From: Luteibacter sp. 9135
Lineage (GTDB): Bacteria > Pseudomonadota > Gammaproteobacteria > Xanthomonadales > Rhodanobacteraceae
Assembly: GCF_000745005.1 (NCBI RefSeq)
Contig: NZ_JQNB01000001.1
Span: 3,961,501-4,025,500, forward strand
Direction: 5' to 3'
Length of the DNA: 64,000 nt
Below the pieces are notes generated by a model that was given only the letters and a program-made list of their open reading frames with translations, was not told where the DNA came from and did no database searches. The translations under genes and the position numbers were made by a program. This document shows, piece after piece, positions 1-10,989 of this stretch; within the stretch, counting starts at the first letter, position 1; each line of letters starts with the position of its first letter.

Positions 1-281
1 CGCCCAAGGCGACCACCGCCGCGGCGTTGGACAAGGCGCTGGCCGCAGGCGCCGGTCTGGTTCGCCATCCGTACGCCCGGCTGGCCTGGGTCGGCGGCAA
101 AAAGGCCGCCACGCTGTTCGTCAGTGGTAACGCCTATGCCTGCCCGGCCGAACTGGCCGAGCGGCTGGCCGCCGAGCGGGACGTCCGGCTCGACCGCGCG
201 CCCTCGCCGGCCGAACGCGAGCTGCTGCTGGCCCTGGTCAACGAGGGCGCCCTCGCGGTCCGCAAGGGTCGCCGCCGGTGA
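1..281 (+). CDS. Cupin/JmjC-type ribosomal oxygenase, C-terminal part (RoxA/YcfD-like)
   Basis: The gene begins before the window; about 92 C-terminal residues are visible, open from the first base and ending in TGA at 279-281. The segment reads like the C-terminal winged-helix part of cupin-4 family 2-oxoglutarate/Fe(II) oxygenases such as YcfD/RoxA, which hydroxylate an arginine of ribosomal protein L16. Visible family-like stretches are RLAWVGGKKAATLFVSGNAY and LLLALVNEGALAV. The catalytic HxD...H cupin motif lies upstream and cannot be checked. The next gene overlaps its stop by GTGA, suggesting translational coupling. The assignment rests on the tail only. Confidence 0.62.
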   Translation, partial: PKATTAAALDKALAAGAGLVRHPYARLAWVGGKKAATLFVSGNAYACPAELAERLAAERDVRLDRAPSPAERELLLALVNEGALAVRKGRRR

Positions 282-772
282 ACGGACCGGCGGACACGGT
301 GCTGGCCGCAGACGATCGCGCCAGCCTCGAGCTCGCCAAGATGCGCCTGCTGAGCCAGGCGCGCTACCGTGCCGCGCTGTACCTGCCGAGGATGGCCGTG
401 GGCGAGCTGGACAGTGAGGCGATTCTCACCGAACTGCGCCGACTCGCCACCAGCGGCCGACAGGCCCAGGTCCGTATCCTTACCCACGATGCGGAGCAGG
501 CCCACCGCGACGGTCACCGGCTGGTCGCCCTCGCCCAGCGCCTGCCTACGGCGGTGTCGATCCGCGTCCCGCTCGACGAGGTGCACCTCGCCTACGCATC
601 GGCGTTCATCTGCGATACGAAAAGTGGCTACCTGTTCCGGCCGGTGGCCGGGCGCTTCGAAGCCCGTGGCGACCTCGACGCACCCGGTGAGACCTCTCGT
701 CTCATGGACTATTTCGATGAGGTCTGGGAGCGGGCCGAGCCCGCCTGGCAGATAAGACCACTCGGAATCTGA
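278..772 (+). CDS. Conserved small protein following the cupin gene (DUF7931-like)
   Basis: A 164-residue cytoplasmic protein with no signal peptide or membrane segment. The GTG start overlaps the preceding stop codon (GTGA), so the two are probably co-translated. Middle residues 65-85 (VRILTHDAEQAHRDGHRL) and the tail, with a Tyr-Phe-Asp-Glu stretch and the motif WERAEP, recall the small uncharacterised family often found behind this cupin gene, sometimes described as phospholipase-D-like in fold. No catalytic motif is evident. No function is assigned; the pairing with a ribosomal oxygenase is the main clue. Confidence 0.6.
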   Translation: MNGPADTVLAADDRASLELAKMRLLSQARYRAALYLPRMAVGELDSEAILTELRRLATSGRQAQVRILTHDAEQAHRDGHRLVALAQRLPTAVSIRVPLDEVHLAYASAFICDTKSGYLFRPVAGRFEARGDLDAPGETSRLMDYFDEVWERAEPAWQIRPLGI

Positions 773-797
773 AAGGCATCCCCTACGTGAATTCGGG

Positions 798-828
798 TTG
801 GCGCCGTGTAGCGCCACGGGGCTATACT
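798..828 (+). promoter_or_regulatory. Candidate promoter of the sucA operon
   Basis: A -10-like TATACT at 823-828 is preceded by TTGGCG at 798-803 with a 19-base spacer, about 75 bases before the sucA start. The -10 is good (5/6) but the -35 and spacing are weak, so this is tentative. The rest of 773-904 shows no other feature. Confidence 0.4.
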
Positions 829-904
829 TAACGGATTCTTATGCCGCGGCGCGCCCCCTTGCGCCCAGCGGCAACCCGTCTTTTTCGTGTGTGCCGGTGG
901 TGAC

Positions 905-3757
905 GTGAGCGCAAACCTGATCCGCGAGTTTTCCGAATCCTCCCAGCTCGCCGGCGGTAACGCCGACTACGTAGAGCAGATCTACGAGGCCTGGCTGGCC
1001 GATGCCGGTTCCGTGCCGGCCGAGTGGGATGGCTATTTCAAGGCGTTGAAGGGCCGCGAGGCCGGCGATGTCGCCCACTCCGCTGTCATCGCCCGCATCG
1101 AGGCCGCGCAGAAACAGCGCCGTGGCGCGGTCGCGGCGCCCGCTGCCGGCTCGGCCGACAACGCGTATGCCCAGAAACAGGCCGGCGTCCTGCGCCTGCT
1201 GACGGCCTACCGCTCGCGCGGCCATATCGCCGCCCAGCTCGATCCGCTGGGCCTCACCGTCCCGGATATCGACACCCCGGACCTCGGCCTGGCCTTCCAC
1301 GGCCTGTCCGACGCCGACCTGGACACCGAGTTCGACGCGGGCACCTTCGCCGGTGGCGGCCAGCGCATGAAGCTGCGCGACCTGCTGGCGAAGCTCAAGC
1401 ACATCTATACCGGCACCGTCGGCGCCGAGTTCATGTACATCTCCGATTACGAGCAGCGCTCGTGGATCTACTCGCGGCTGGAGAAAGCCGCCGGTTCGCC
1501 GGGCCTGGAAAAGGCCGAGAAGGTCCGTGTCCTGGAGGCGCTCACCGCCGCCGAGGGCCTTGAGCGCTACCTGCACACCAAGTACGTCGGCCAGAAGCGC
1601 TTCTCGCTGGAAGGTGGCGACAGCCTGATCCCGATGGTCGACGACGTGGTCCGCGCCGCCGGCGACAACGGGGTCAAGGAAGTCATCATCGGCATGGCCC
1701 ACCGCGGCCGCCTGAACGTCCTGGTCAACATCCTCGGCAAGGCGCCCTCGCAGCTCTTCAACGAGTTCGAAGGCAAGTTCGAGCACGACGACAGCGCCAT
1801 CCACACGGGTGACGTGAAGTACCACATGGGCTTCTCCACCGACGTCAAGACGCCCAACGGCGGCGTGCATGTCGCCCTGGCGTTCAACCCGTCGCACCTG
1901 GAAATCGTCAACCCGGTGGTCGCCGGCTCCGTGCACGCGCGCCAGTCGCGCCGTCGCGACACTGCGCGCGACAAGTCGCTGGCCGTGCTGATCCACGGCG
2001 ACGCCGCCTTTGCCGGCCAGGGCGTCAACATGGAGCTCCTGCAGATGTCGCAGGCCCGTGGCTTCGCCATCGGCGGCACGCTGCACATGGTGGTCAACAA
2101 CCAGGTGGGCTTCACCACGTCCAAGCGCGAAGACGCCCGCTCCACGCTGTACTGCACCGACCTGGCCAAGATGGTCAACGCGCCGGTGTTCCACGTGAAC
2201 GGCGACGACCCGGAAGCCGTGATCCAGGTCACCCGCCTGGCCTACCAGTTCCGCAAGCAGTTCAAGAAGGACGTGGTGATCGACCTCGTCTGCTACCGCC
2301 GTCACGGCCACAACGAAGCCGACGAGCCGGCTGCCACCCAGCCGCTGATGTACCAGGTCATCCGCAAGCGGCCGACCACGCGCGATCTCTACGCGCAGTC
2401 GCTGGTCGCCGCCTCCACCATCGGCGCGGACGACGGCCAGAAGATGCTCGACGATTACCGCGCGCGCCTGGAAAAGGGCGAGCCGCTGATCGCGATCAAT
2501 CCGAACCCCACCCGGGACATCCCGGTGGACTGGAGCCGTTTCCAGAACAACAAGCTGTCGATGTCCGTGGACACCGGCGTGCCGCGCGAGCAGCTGGGCA
2601 AGGTGCTCGACGTGCTGCTGGACATCCCCTCCGATGTCACGCTGCACCCGCGTGTCGCCAAGATCTACGACGACCGCCGCAAGATGGCCGCCGGCGAGAT
2701 CCCGGGCGACTGGGGCTTTGCCGAGAACCTGGCCTACGGCACGCTGATCGCCGAAGGCAACGACCTGCGCGTGGTCGGCCAGGACGCCGGTCGCGGCACG
2801 TTCTTCCACCGCCACGCAGTGCTGCACGACCAGAAGAGCGACGACGTCTACCTGCCGCTGTCCAAGATCCGCGCCGACGCCCGCGTCGACGTCATCGATT
2901 CGCTGCTCTCCGAAGAAGCCGTCATGGCCTTCGAATACGGCGAAGCCACCACCTCGCCCGACCAGCTCACCATCTGGGAAGGCCAGTTCGGCGACTTCGC
3001 CAACGGCGCCCAGGTCGTCATCGACCAGTTCATCAGCTCCGGCGAAGCCAAGTGGGATCGCTTCTGCGGCCTGTCGCTGTTCCTGCCGCACGGCTACGAG
3101 GGCCAGGGTCCGGAGCATTCCTCCGCGCGCCTGGAGCGCTTCCTCCAGCTGTGCGCCCTGGACAACATGCAGGTCTGCGTGCCCACCACGCCGGCGCAGG
3201 CGTTCCACATGATCCGTCGCCAGCAGGTGCGCCCGGTGCGCAAGCCGCTGATCGTGATGACGCCCAAGTCGCTGCTGCGCCACAAGCTGGCCGTGTCCTC
3301 GCTGGACGAACTGGCCCGCGGCCAGTTCCAGCTGGTGATCGGCGAGCACCGCGAACTGCCGGCCAAGAAGGTCCAGCGCATGGTGCTGTGCTCGGGCAAG
3401 GTCTACTACGACCTGCTCGAGGACGCCCAGAAGCGTGAACTGACCGACGTGGCCATCGTCCGCGTCGAGCAGCTCTATCCGTTCCCGCGCCCGGAAGTCA
3501 CGGCCGAACTGGAAAAATACCCCTCAGTGAAGGAGGTGGTGTGGTGCCAGGAAGAACCGATGAACCAGGGCGCCTGGTTCCAGATTCGCCACCACCTGCA
3601 AGCCTGCATCGGGCCGAAGCAGAGCCTGTCCTACGCCGGACGCTCGCGCTCGCCCTCGCCGGCCGCCGGCCACCTCAATACCCATATCGCCGAACAGACG
3701 GCGCTTGTCGAGCAGGCGCTCGTGGCGCCTGTCGGCACCGATCACGCAGCGGAGTAA
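905..3757 (+). CDS. sucA: 2-oxoglutarate dehydrogenase E1 component
   Basis: The thiamine-diphosphate-dependent E1 subunit decarboxylates 2-oxoglutarate and transfers the succinyl group to the lipoyl arm of E2 in the TCA cycle. The 950 residues show the N-terminal E2-binding segment ([20 protein letters not shown]), the motif [11 protein letters not shown] near residue 264, the ThDP-binding run starting GDAAFAGQG near 365 and ending NNQVGF, and a C-terminal transketolase-like region. The GTG at 905 gives an N-terminus that aligns with relatives; GTG at 887, six codons earlier, is possible. sucB follows after 7 bases. Length is normal for the family. Confidence 0.97.
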   Translation: MSANLIREFSESSQLAGGNADYVEQIYEAWLADAGSVPAEWDGYFKALKGREAGDVAHSAVIARIEAAQKQRRGAVAAPAAGSADNAYAQKQAGVLRLLTAYRSRGHIAAQLDPLGLTVPDIDTPDLGLAFHGLSDADLDTEFDAGTFAGGGQRMKLRDLLAKLKHIYTGTVGAEFMYISDYEQRSWIYSRLEKAAGSPGLEKAEKVRVLEALTAAEGLERYLHTKYVGQKRFSLEGGDSLIPMVDDVVRAAGDNGVKEVIIGMAHRGRLNVLVNILGKAPSQLFNEFEGKFEHDDSAIHTGDVKYHMGFSTDVKTPNGGVHVALAFNPSHLEIVNPVVAGSVHARQSRRRDTARDKSLAVLIHGDAAFAGQGVNMELLQMSQARGFAIGGTLHMVVNNQVGFTTSKREDARSTLYCTDLAKMVNAPVFHVNGDDPEAVIQVTRLAYQFRKQFKKDVVIDLVCYRRHGHNEADEPAATQPLMYQVIRKRPTTRDLYAQSLVAASTIGADDGQKMLDDYRARLEKGEPLIAINPNPTRDIPVDWSRFQNNKLSMSVDTGVPREQLGKVLDVLLDIPSDVTLHPRVAKIYDDRRKMAAGEIPGDWGFAENLAYGTLIAEGNDLRVVGQDAGRGTFFHRHAVLHDQKSDDVYLPLSKIRADARVDVIDSLLSEEAVMAFEYGEATTSPDQLTIWEGQFGDFANGAQVVIDQFISSGEAKWDRFCGLSLFLPHGYEGQGPEHSSARLERFLQLCALDNMQVCVPTTPAQAFHMIRRQQVRPVRKPLIVMTPKSLLRHKLAVSSLDELARGQFQLVIGEHRELPAKKVQRMVLCSGKVYYDLLEDAQKRELTDVAIVRVEQLYPFPRPEVTAELEKYPSVKEVVWCQEEPMNQGAWFQIRHHLQACIGPKQSLSYAGRSRSPSPAAGHLNTHIAEQTALVEQALVAPVGTDHAAE

Positions 3758-3764
3758 GGCAAGC

Positions 3765-4976
3765 ATGTCCATCGAAGTCAAAGTCCCGGTCCTGCCGGAA
3801 TCGGTCTCCGACGCGCTCATCGCCACCTGGCACAAGAAGGCCGGTGACGCGGTCAAGCGCGACGAGAACCTGCTGGATCTCGAAACCGACAAGGTCGTGC
3901 TCGAAGTGCCCTCGCCCGTCGACGGCGTGCTGAAGGAGATCAAGTTCGAGGAAGGCTCGACGGTCACCAGCAGCCAGGTCATCGCCGTGATCGAGGAAGG
4001 CGCCGCCGCTGCCGCGCCCGCCCCGGCTCAGGCCGCTGCCGCCGCTGAAGCGCCCAAGGCCGAGAAGGCCGAGTCCAAGGACGCCCCGAAGGGTGTCGAC
4101 GAGCTCTCCCCCGCCGGCCGTCGTGTCGCCGTGGAAGACAACATCGACCCGTCCAAGGTCGCCGGCACCGGCCGCGACGGCCGCGTGACCAAGGAAGACC
4201 TGGTCAACGCCGGCAAGGGTGGCGCCACCGCACCGGCCGCTGCCGCCGCGCCCGCCGCCAAGCCCACCCCGGGATCGCGTCCGGAAGAGCGCGTGGCCAT
4301 GACCCGCATCCGCACGCGCATCGCCGAGCGCCTGATGCAGTCGAAGAACTCCATCGCCATGCTCACCTCGTTCAACGAAGTGAACCTGGCCGAGGTGGTC
4401 AAGCTGCGCAAGGCCCTGGGCGAGCAGTTCGAGAAGGCCAACGGCGTGAAGCTGGGCTTCATGAGCTTCTTCGTCAAGGCCGCCACGGAAGCCCTCAAGC
4501 GCTACCCGGTGATCAACGCCTCGGTGGACGGTTCGGACATCATCTACCACGGCTACCAGGACATCTCGATCGCCGTGTCCACCGAGAAGGGCCTGGTCAC
4601 GCCGGTGCTGCGCGACGTGCAGGACATGTCCTTCGCGGATGTCGAGAAGGGCATCATCGGTTACGCCAAGAAGGCGCGTGACGGCAAGCTCGGCCTGGAC
4701 GACCTCCAGGGCGGCACGTTCACGATCACCAACGGCGGCACCTTCGGCTCGCTGCTGTCCACCCCGATCGTCAACCCGCCGCAGAGCGCCATCCTGGGCA
4801 TGCACACCATCAAGGAGCGCCCGATCGTCGAGAACGGCCAGGTAGTCGCCGCCCCGATGATGTACATCGCCCTGTCGTACGACCACCGCATCATCGACGG
4901 CCGCGATGCCGTGCTGTTCCTCGTGGACATCAAGAACCAGCTGGAAAACCCGCAGCGGATGCTGCTCGGCCTCTGA
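3765..4976 (+). CDS. sucB: Dihydrolipoyl succinyltransferase (E2 of the 2-oxoglutarate dehydrogenase complex)
   Basis: E2 carries the succinyl group on lipoyl-lysine and passes it to CoA. The 403-residue protein has one N-terminal lipoyl domain with the modified lysine at K43 ([10 protein letters not shown]), an Ala/Pro-rich swinging linker at about 83-105, a peripheral subunit-binding domain at about 110-150 ([13 protein letters not shown]) and a C-terminal acyltransferase domain ending in the catalytic [11 protein letters not shown] motif (H374, D378). ATG at 3765 is 7 bases after sucA. A strong hairpin separates it from lpdA. Confidence 0.97.
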   Translation: MSIEVKVPVLPESVSDALIATWHKKAGDAVKRDENLLDLETDKVVLEVPSPVDGVLKEIKFEEGSTVTSSQVIAVIEEGAAAAAPAPAQAAAAAEAPKAEKAESKDAPKGVDELSPAGRRVAVEDNIDPSKVAGTGRDGRVTKEDLVNAGKGGATAPAAAAAPAAKPTPGSRPEERVAMTRIRTRIAERLMQSKNSIAMLTSFNEVNLAEVVKLRKALGEQFEKANGVKLGFMSFFVKAATEALKRYPVINASVDGSDIIYHGYQDISIAVSTEKGLVTPVLRDVQDMSFADVEKGIIGYAKKARDGKLGLDDLQGGTFTITNGGTFGSLLSTPIVNPPQSAILGMHTIKERPIVENGQVVAAPMMYIALSYDHRIIDGRDAVLFLVDIKNQLENPQRMLLGL

Positions 4977-4987
4977 TGGTCGGTTGA

Positions 4988-6514
<1,527 letters not shown>

Positions 6515-6530
6515 CCTAGCCCGCGCCACC

Positions 6531-6571
6531 GAAGCCCGCCCCTGCCCCAAGCAAGGGCGGGCTTCGTCGTT
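6531..6571 (+). terminator. Terminator after lpdA
   Basis: GAAGCCCGCCC at 6531-6541 pairs with GGGCGGGCTTC at 6555-6565 across a 13-base loop, followed by a short T-containing tail. It lies 16 bases after the lpdA stop and fits the end of the suc operon. Confidence 0.7.
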
Positions 6572-6625
6572 TCAGGCAGGCCTTGTCCTCGCAGGCAGGT
6601 GTTTTTGTAGCAACTGTGTCCACCC

Positions 6626-7734
<1,109 letters not shown>

Positions 7735-7754
7735 TCGCGCAATCGGGACAAATA

Positions 7755-7884
7755 AGGAGCGCACGCTGTGCGCGACATCTTTTCGCGAGATGTCGCAAGG
7801 CTTGCCGCTCTCTCGCCTGGCCGGTTCGCGCACATCGTGCGCTCCTACGCGCCAGACCGGTTCGCGCACAACGTGCGCTCCTAC
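7755..7884. repeat. Cluster of REP palindromes beside IS110 copy 1
   Basis: Three REP units occur: a forward unit at 7755-7775 whose GTAG head was split by the IS, and two reverse units at 7825-7848 and 7861-7884. Each has a GCGCAC/GTGCGC stem with a 3-base loop and a GTAGGA-type head (read on the appropriate strand). A separate perfect palindrome GCGACATCT/AGATGTCGC lies at 7772-7780 and 7788-7796. The last REP ends 22 bases before the next gene start, so it lies in that gene's leader. Confidence 0.85.
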
Positions 7885-7906
7885 AAATACATCGGAGACT
7901 TCAACC

Positions 7907-8509
7907 ATGCGTGAGATCAGATCCCTCTGCGTCTACTGCGGATCCAACAGCGGCTCGCATCCGGCGTATGTCGAAGCGGCCACGGCCTTCGGGCAGCGGA
8001 TGGCCCGCGAGGGCATCGCCCTGGTCTACGGCGGGGGCAAGGTCGGCCTCATGGGCACCGTGGCCGACGCCGTGCTCGCTGCGGGTGGCCGCGTCATCGG
8101 GGTCATTCCGCGCCAGCTGGTGGAAAAGGAAGTCGCCCACACCGGGCTGTCCGAATTGCAGGTGGTCGAGACGATGCACCAGCGCAAGACGCGCATGTAC
8201 GAGCTGTCCGACGCCTTCGTCGCGCTGCCGGGCGGCTTTGGCACCATGGACGAGATGTTCGAGATGCTGACCTGGGCCCAGCTGGGCCTGCACAGCTACC
8301 CCTGCGCCTTCCTGGACGTTCGGGGTTTCTACCAGGGACTGGCGGCGAGCATGGATCACATGGTGGCCGAGGGCTTCGTCAAGCCGACCCAGCGCGACCA
8401 GGTGTGGTTCGGCGACGACATCGACGCCCTGTTCGACTGGATGAAGCATTACGAATCCAGCTATACGCCCAAATGGATCACTACCACATCGGTCGATACG
8501 GGCGATTGA
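7907..8509 (+). CDS. LOG-family protein (putative cytokinin-type nucleotide phosphoribohydrolase)
   Basis: A 200-residue Rossmann-fold protein of the TIGR00730/LOG family, which removes ribose 5-phosphate from N6-modified or plain AMP. Diagnostic motifs are LVYGGGKVGLMG at 39-50, the catalytic MHQRK (R93, K94) and PGGFGTMDE (108-116, with E116). ATG at 7907 was chosen because it follows a GGAGA-like ribosome site at 7894-7898 and gives the normal family N-terminus; the upstream open frame only translates REP sequence. The physiological substrate in a non-plant-associated setting is uncertain. Confidence 0.9.
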   Translation: MREIRSLCVYCGSNSGSHPAYVEAATAFGQRMAREGIALVYGGGKVGLMGTVADAVLAAGGRVIGVIPRQLVEKEVAHTGLSELQVVETMHQRKTRMYELSDAFVALPGGFGTMDEMFEMLTWAQLGLHSYPCAFLDVRGFYQGLAASMDHMVAEGFVKPTQRDQVWFGDDIDALFDWMKHYESSYTPKWITTTSVDTGD

Positions 8510-8564
8510 GGGCGGCACCGGCCCTGTTAAGTCACTGTCGAGGCAGGTTTAACCCGCCCGGCCA

Positions 8565-8592
8565 TTGATACGGGCGCATCGGTCGGTAGAAT
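8565..8592 (+). promoter_or_regulatory. Probable sigma-70 promoter of the pilH-like gene
   Basis: TTGATA at 8565-8570 and TAGAAT at 8587-8592 are separated by 16 bases; each matches the consensus at 5 of 6 positions. The start point would be near 8599, leaving a leader of over 110 bases with a strong hairpin. Confidence 0.65.
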
Positions 8593-8612
8593 GGCCTATC
8601 GCCAGAGGCGCA

Positions 8613-8638
8613 ACGCGTGACGGATTACCGTCACGCGT
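8613..8638 (+). promoter_or_regulatory. Leader hairpin before the pilH-like gene
   Basis: A perfect 11-bp stem, ACGCGTGACGG at 8613-8623 and CCGTCACGCGT at 8628-8638, closes an ATTA loop. It has no U-tract, so it is unlikely to be a simple terminator. It could be an operator palindrome or an RNA element in the 5' leader. Confidence 0.5.
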
Positions 8639-8712
8639 GGTTATCGAAGACGCCCGCCCGGATGGCGGGGGTCACCAAGGAAACACATCGGGCGTTGCCC
8701 GGGGGAAAGTGA

Positions 8713-9078
8713 ATGGCTCGCATCCTGATCGTCGACGATTCGCCGTCGCAGCTGCTGGGAATCAAGCGCATCGTCGAGAAGCTGGGCCACGAGGCCATCA
8801 CCGCCGAGGACGGTGCCCAGGGTGTCGAAGTCGCCAAGCGCGAGATCCCCGACCTCATCCTGATGGACGTCGTCATGCCCAACCTCAACGGGTTCCAGGC
8901 CACGCGCACCATCAGCAAAGAAGAGGCGACCAAGCACATCCCGATCATCCTGGTCACCACCAAGGACCAGGACACCGACAAGGTATGGGGTCTGCGCCAG
9001 GGCGCCAGGGCGTACGTGGTCAAGCCCATCAAGGAAGACGAGCTGATCGCCGCCCTGAAGGAACACCTGCCGGCCTGA
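8713..9078 (+). CDS. pilH: Single-domain response regulator, PilH-like
   Basis: A 121-residue CheY-like receiver with no output domain. It has the acidic pair D8-D9, phosphoacceptor D52 (LILMDVVMP), and K104 (VVKPIKEDE). The run VTTKDQDTDKVWGLRQGARA is very close to PilH of the Pil-Chp system, which controls twitching motility. Here it stands alone, without pilG, pilI or pilJ, so its partner kinase must be elsewhere. A GGGGGAAAG ribosome site precedes the ATG. The assignment to PilH rather than another CheY-like protein is by resemblance. Confidence 0.75.
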   Translation: MARILIVDDSPSQLLGIKRIVEKLGHEAITAEDGAQGVEVAKREIPDLILMDVVMPNLNGFQATRTISKEEATKHIPIILVTTKDQDTDKVWGLRQGARAYVVKPIKEDELIAALKEHLPA

Positions 9079-9118
9079 CCGCCGGATCGGACAACGTCCG
9101 GTCGCACGGACGATGCCT

Positions 9119-9215
9119 GTAGGAGCGCACGATGTGCGCGAAAAGCCGAAAAAGCGGTGATGAGGCAAGCCACAAAGGTTCGGCAAGCCCCATCGCGCAC
9201 ATCGTGCGCTCCTAC
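9119..9215. repeat. Head-out inverted REP pair after the pilH-like gene
   Basis: A forward REP at 9119-9141 and a reverse REP at 9193-9215 enclose a 51-base spacer. The stem is GCGCAC/GTGCGC with a GAT/ATC loop and GTAGGA heads pointing outward. It lies between two convergent genes (stops at 9078 and 9233), a usual place for REP pairs. Confidence 0.85.
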
Positions 9216-9232
9216 ACACACCCCGCGACGAG

Positions 9233-10150
9233 TCAGCGGCGGGGGTCGAAGCCGCTGAAGGCGTCCTTGAACTCCGCGTAGGCCGCTTGCTCTTCGTGCG
9301 TTTCCGGCACGGGGACGCGAATCTCCAGCACCACGATCTGGTCGCCGGGCTCCGAGCCCGGCAGGCCACGCCCCTTGAGGCGCAGCTTGCGACCTGACTG
9401 CGAGCCCGCGGGGATGCGCAGGTCCACGTGGCCGCCCAGGGTCGGCACGGGCACCGTGGCACCCAGCGCGGCTTCCCACGGGGTGATGGGCAGCGTGTGC
9501 GTGACGGTACGGCCGTCGAGGCGGAAGCGCGCATCGTCGCGGATGCCGATCTCCAGCAGCAGATCGCCCGAGGGGCCACCACCGGCGCCCGGGTGCCCCT
9601 GTCCGGCCAGACGGATCGTCTGCCCCGACGCGATGCCCGCAGGGATCTTCACTTCCAGCGTGCGCTCGCCGCCGTTCGAGTCGTTCAGCACCACGCGCGT
9701 CTTGCCGCCGGTGAAGGCGGTCTGCAGGTCGGTCTCGATCCTGGCCTGGATATCCCGGCCGCGACGCGCCTGGGCCTGCTGCTGCGGCCCCCTGCCCCGC
9801 CCGGCACCGCCGAACAGGCTTTCGAAGAAGTCGCTGAAGTCGCCGCCACCGCGGCCACCCATGTCACCGAAGTCGAAGCCACCACCGCCCTGGCCGAAGC
9901 CCGGGGGCGGACGGAACTGCTCGCCCTGGCGATAACCGCCGGCGCGGATCTGGTCGTACTGGCGGCGCTTTTCGGGATCTTTCAGGGCCTCGTTGGCCTC
10001 ATTGATCGCCTTGAACTTTTCCTCGGCTCCCGGCTCCTTGTTTTTGTCGGGATGGTATTTACGGGCAAGCTTGCGGTACGCCGCCTTGATCTCGGCGTCG
10101 GTCGCATCGGGCTTGACCCCTAAGGCTTCGTAGTAATCCTTGAACTCCAC
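9233..10150 (-). CDS. cbpA: DnaJ-class co-chaperone without zinc finger (CbpA-like)
   Basis: A 305-residue J-protein that would stimulate the ATPase of DnaK. The J-domain covers residues 1-70 with HPD at 33-35 ([11 protein letters not shown]). It is followed by a Gly/Phe/Arg-rich linker at about 85-145 and two C-terminal substrate-binding barrels. The four CxxCxGxG repeats of true DnaJ are absent, which puts it with CbpA/class II proteins. GTG at 10150 follows a GGGAGAG ribosome site and gives the standard start; the upstream open frame lacks homology. No dnaK or cbpM lies nearby. Confidence 0.88.
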   Translation of the reverse strand: MEFKDYYEALGVKPDATDAEIKAAYRKLARKYHPDKNKEPGAEEKFKAINEANEALKDPEKRRQYDQIRAGGYRQGEQFRPPPGFGQGGGGFDFGDMGGRGGGDFSDFFESLFGGAGRGRGPQQQAQARRGRDIQARIETDLQTAFTGGKTRVVLNDSNGGERTLEVKIPAGIASGQTIRLAGQGHPGAGGGPSGDLLLEIGIRDDARFRLDGRTVTHTLPITPWEAALGATVPVPTLGGHVDLRIPAGSQSGRKLRLKGRGLPGSEPGDQIVVLEIRVPVPETHEEQAAYAEFKDAFSGFDPRR

Positions 10151-10187
10151 AGGCTCTCCCGGGCTTGTGTCGACAACCAAAAAAACA

Positions 10188-10220
10188 AAATGCCCGCGGC
10201 GGAACGTGTCCACCGCGGGC
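10188..10220 (-). terminator. Intrinsic terminator-like hairpin upstream of cbpA
   Basis: GCCCGCGG at 10192-10199 pairs with CCGCGGGC at 10213-10220. On the minus strand it is followed by a T-rich tail (complement of the A-rich stretch at 10179-10190). It points toward cbpA although no convincing gene lies upstream, so it may be a leader attenuator or the end of a small RNA. The remaining gap 10221-10455 shows nothing I can identify beyond the region that must hold the divergent promoters. Confidence 0.55.
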
Positions 10221-10455
10221 CAGGCTTCCAAGCTTAGAGCGAATCAGCCCGCGGCGTTAACCATAATGCAACGATACGTGACAAAGCTGGCTCATCTCTC
10301 TGACTCCCAAGAAGTTTTTCGGCCGACTGGCCGTATGGGATGAAAGATATGACCGCCGCGGCGCGATTCAAGAGCACGCGGGCGACGGTTGCCGTCGCTT
10401 CAGCAAAAGCGCCTTCCCGTACACTCGGCACTTCCATCACCCCAAGGACCTTGCC

Positions 10456-10938
10456 ATGACCATTGCCGTCGGCGATCGCATTCCCGAAGCCACGCTAGCC
10501 GTCTTCCAGGACGGCATCCAGACCGTCTCCAGCACCGACGTCCTCGGTAAAGGCAAGGTGGTGCTGTTCGCGGTACCCGGTGCCTTCACCCCGACCTGCT
10601 CCAACAAGCACCTGCCCGGCTACATCCAGCACCTGGAGGATTTCAAGGCACGCGGGGTCACGGTGGCCTGCCTGTCCGTGAACGATGCCTTCGTGATGCA
10701 CGCCTGGGGCGAATCGCAAGGGGTGCCCGACGGGCTGCTGATGCTCGGCGATGGCAATGCCACGTTTGCCAAGGCCATGGGCCTGGAACTGGACGGCACC
10801 AAGAACGGCATGGGTATTCGCGCGAAGCGTTTCGCCCTCTACGCGGAAGATGGCGTGGTCAAGGTGCTGAACGTCGAGGCGCCCGGCGAGTTCCGCGTGT
10901 CGACGGCGGAGACGATGTTGCAGGCGATCGACGGCTGA
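10456..10938 (+). CDS. Peroxiredoxin of the Prx5 type
   Basis: A 160-residue thiol peroxidase reducing H2O2 or organic hydroperoxides. The peroxidatic cysteine is C48 in the motif PGAFTPTC, as in Prx5/AhpE-like hybrid-type peroxiredoxins. The protein has no signal peptide and no fused glutaredoxin domain. An AAGGA ribosome site lies just before the ATG. It ends at a shared bidirectional terminator facing gyrA. Confidence 0.92.
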   Translation: MTIAVGDRIPEATLAVFQDGIQTVSSTDVLGKGKVVLFAVPGAFTPTCSNKHLPGYIQHLEDFKARGVTVACLSVNDAFVMHAWGESQGVPDGLLMLGDGNATFAKAMGLELDGTKNGMGIRAKRFALYAEDGVVKVLNVEAPGEFRVSTAETMLQAIDG

Positions 10939-10940
10939 AA

Positions 10941-10969
10941 AAAAACCCCCGCGTATACCGCGGGGGTTT
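10941..10969. terminator. Bidirectional terminator between peroxiredoxin gene and gyrA
   Basis: CCCCCGCG at 10946-10953 pairs with CGCGGGGG at 10959-10966 around a TATAC loop. It is flanked by A-run on the left and TTT on the right, so it can serve both convergent genes. Confidence 0.85.
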
Positions 10970-10989
10970 CTCGTGACGCGTCGATCGGT

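Noticed and set aside
839..3349. A very long open frame on the minus strand opposite sucA (and similar ones opposite gyrA at 11263-13770 and opposite the nuo genes at 54000-57155)
   Set aside because: These frames are codon-position mirrors of well-identified genes in GC-rich DNA; their translations are low in hydrophobic order and match no family.
7790..7906. N-terminal extension of the LOG-family protein upstream of 7907
   Set aside because: The extension translates two REP palindromes and is absent from the family; the ribosome site is directly before 7907. The same reasoning applies to the upstream extensions of truB, mtnA and rimP.
7755..9215. Repeated palindromes as a possible CRISPR array
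   Set aside because: Units are irregularly spaced, alternate in orientation, lie in many gaps across the window and have no regular spacers or cas genes. They are REP elements.
10234..10440. Possible 68-residue minus-strand gene between cbpA and the peroxiredoxin gene
   Set aside because: No ribosome site, no recognisable protein, and it overlaps the divergent promoter region; a noncoding function is at least as likely.
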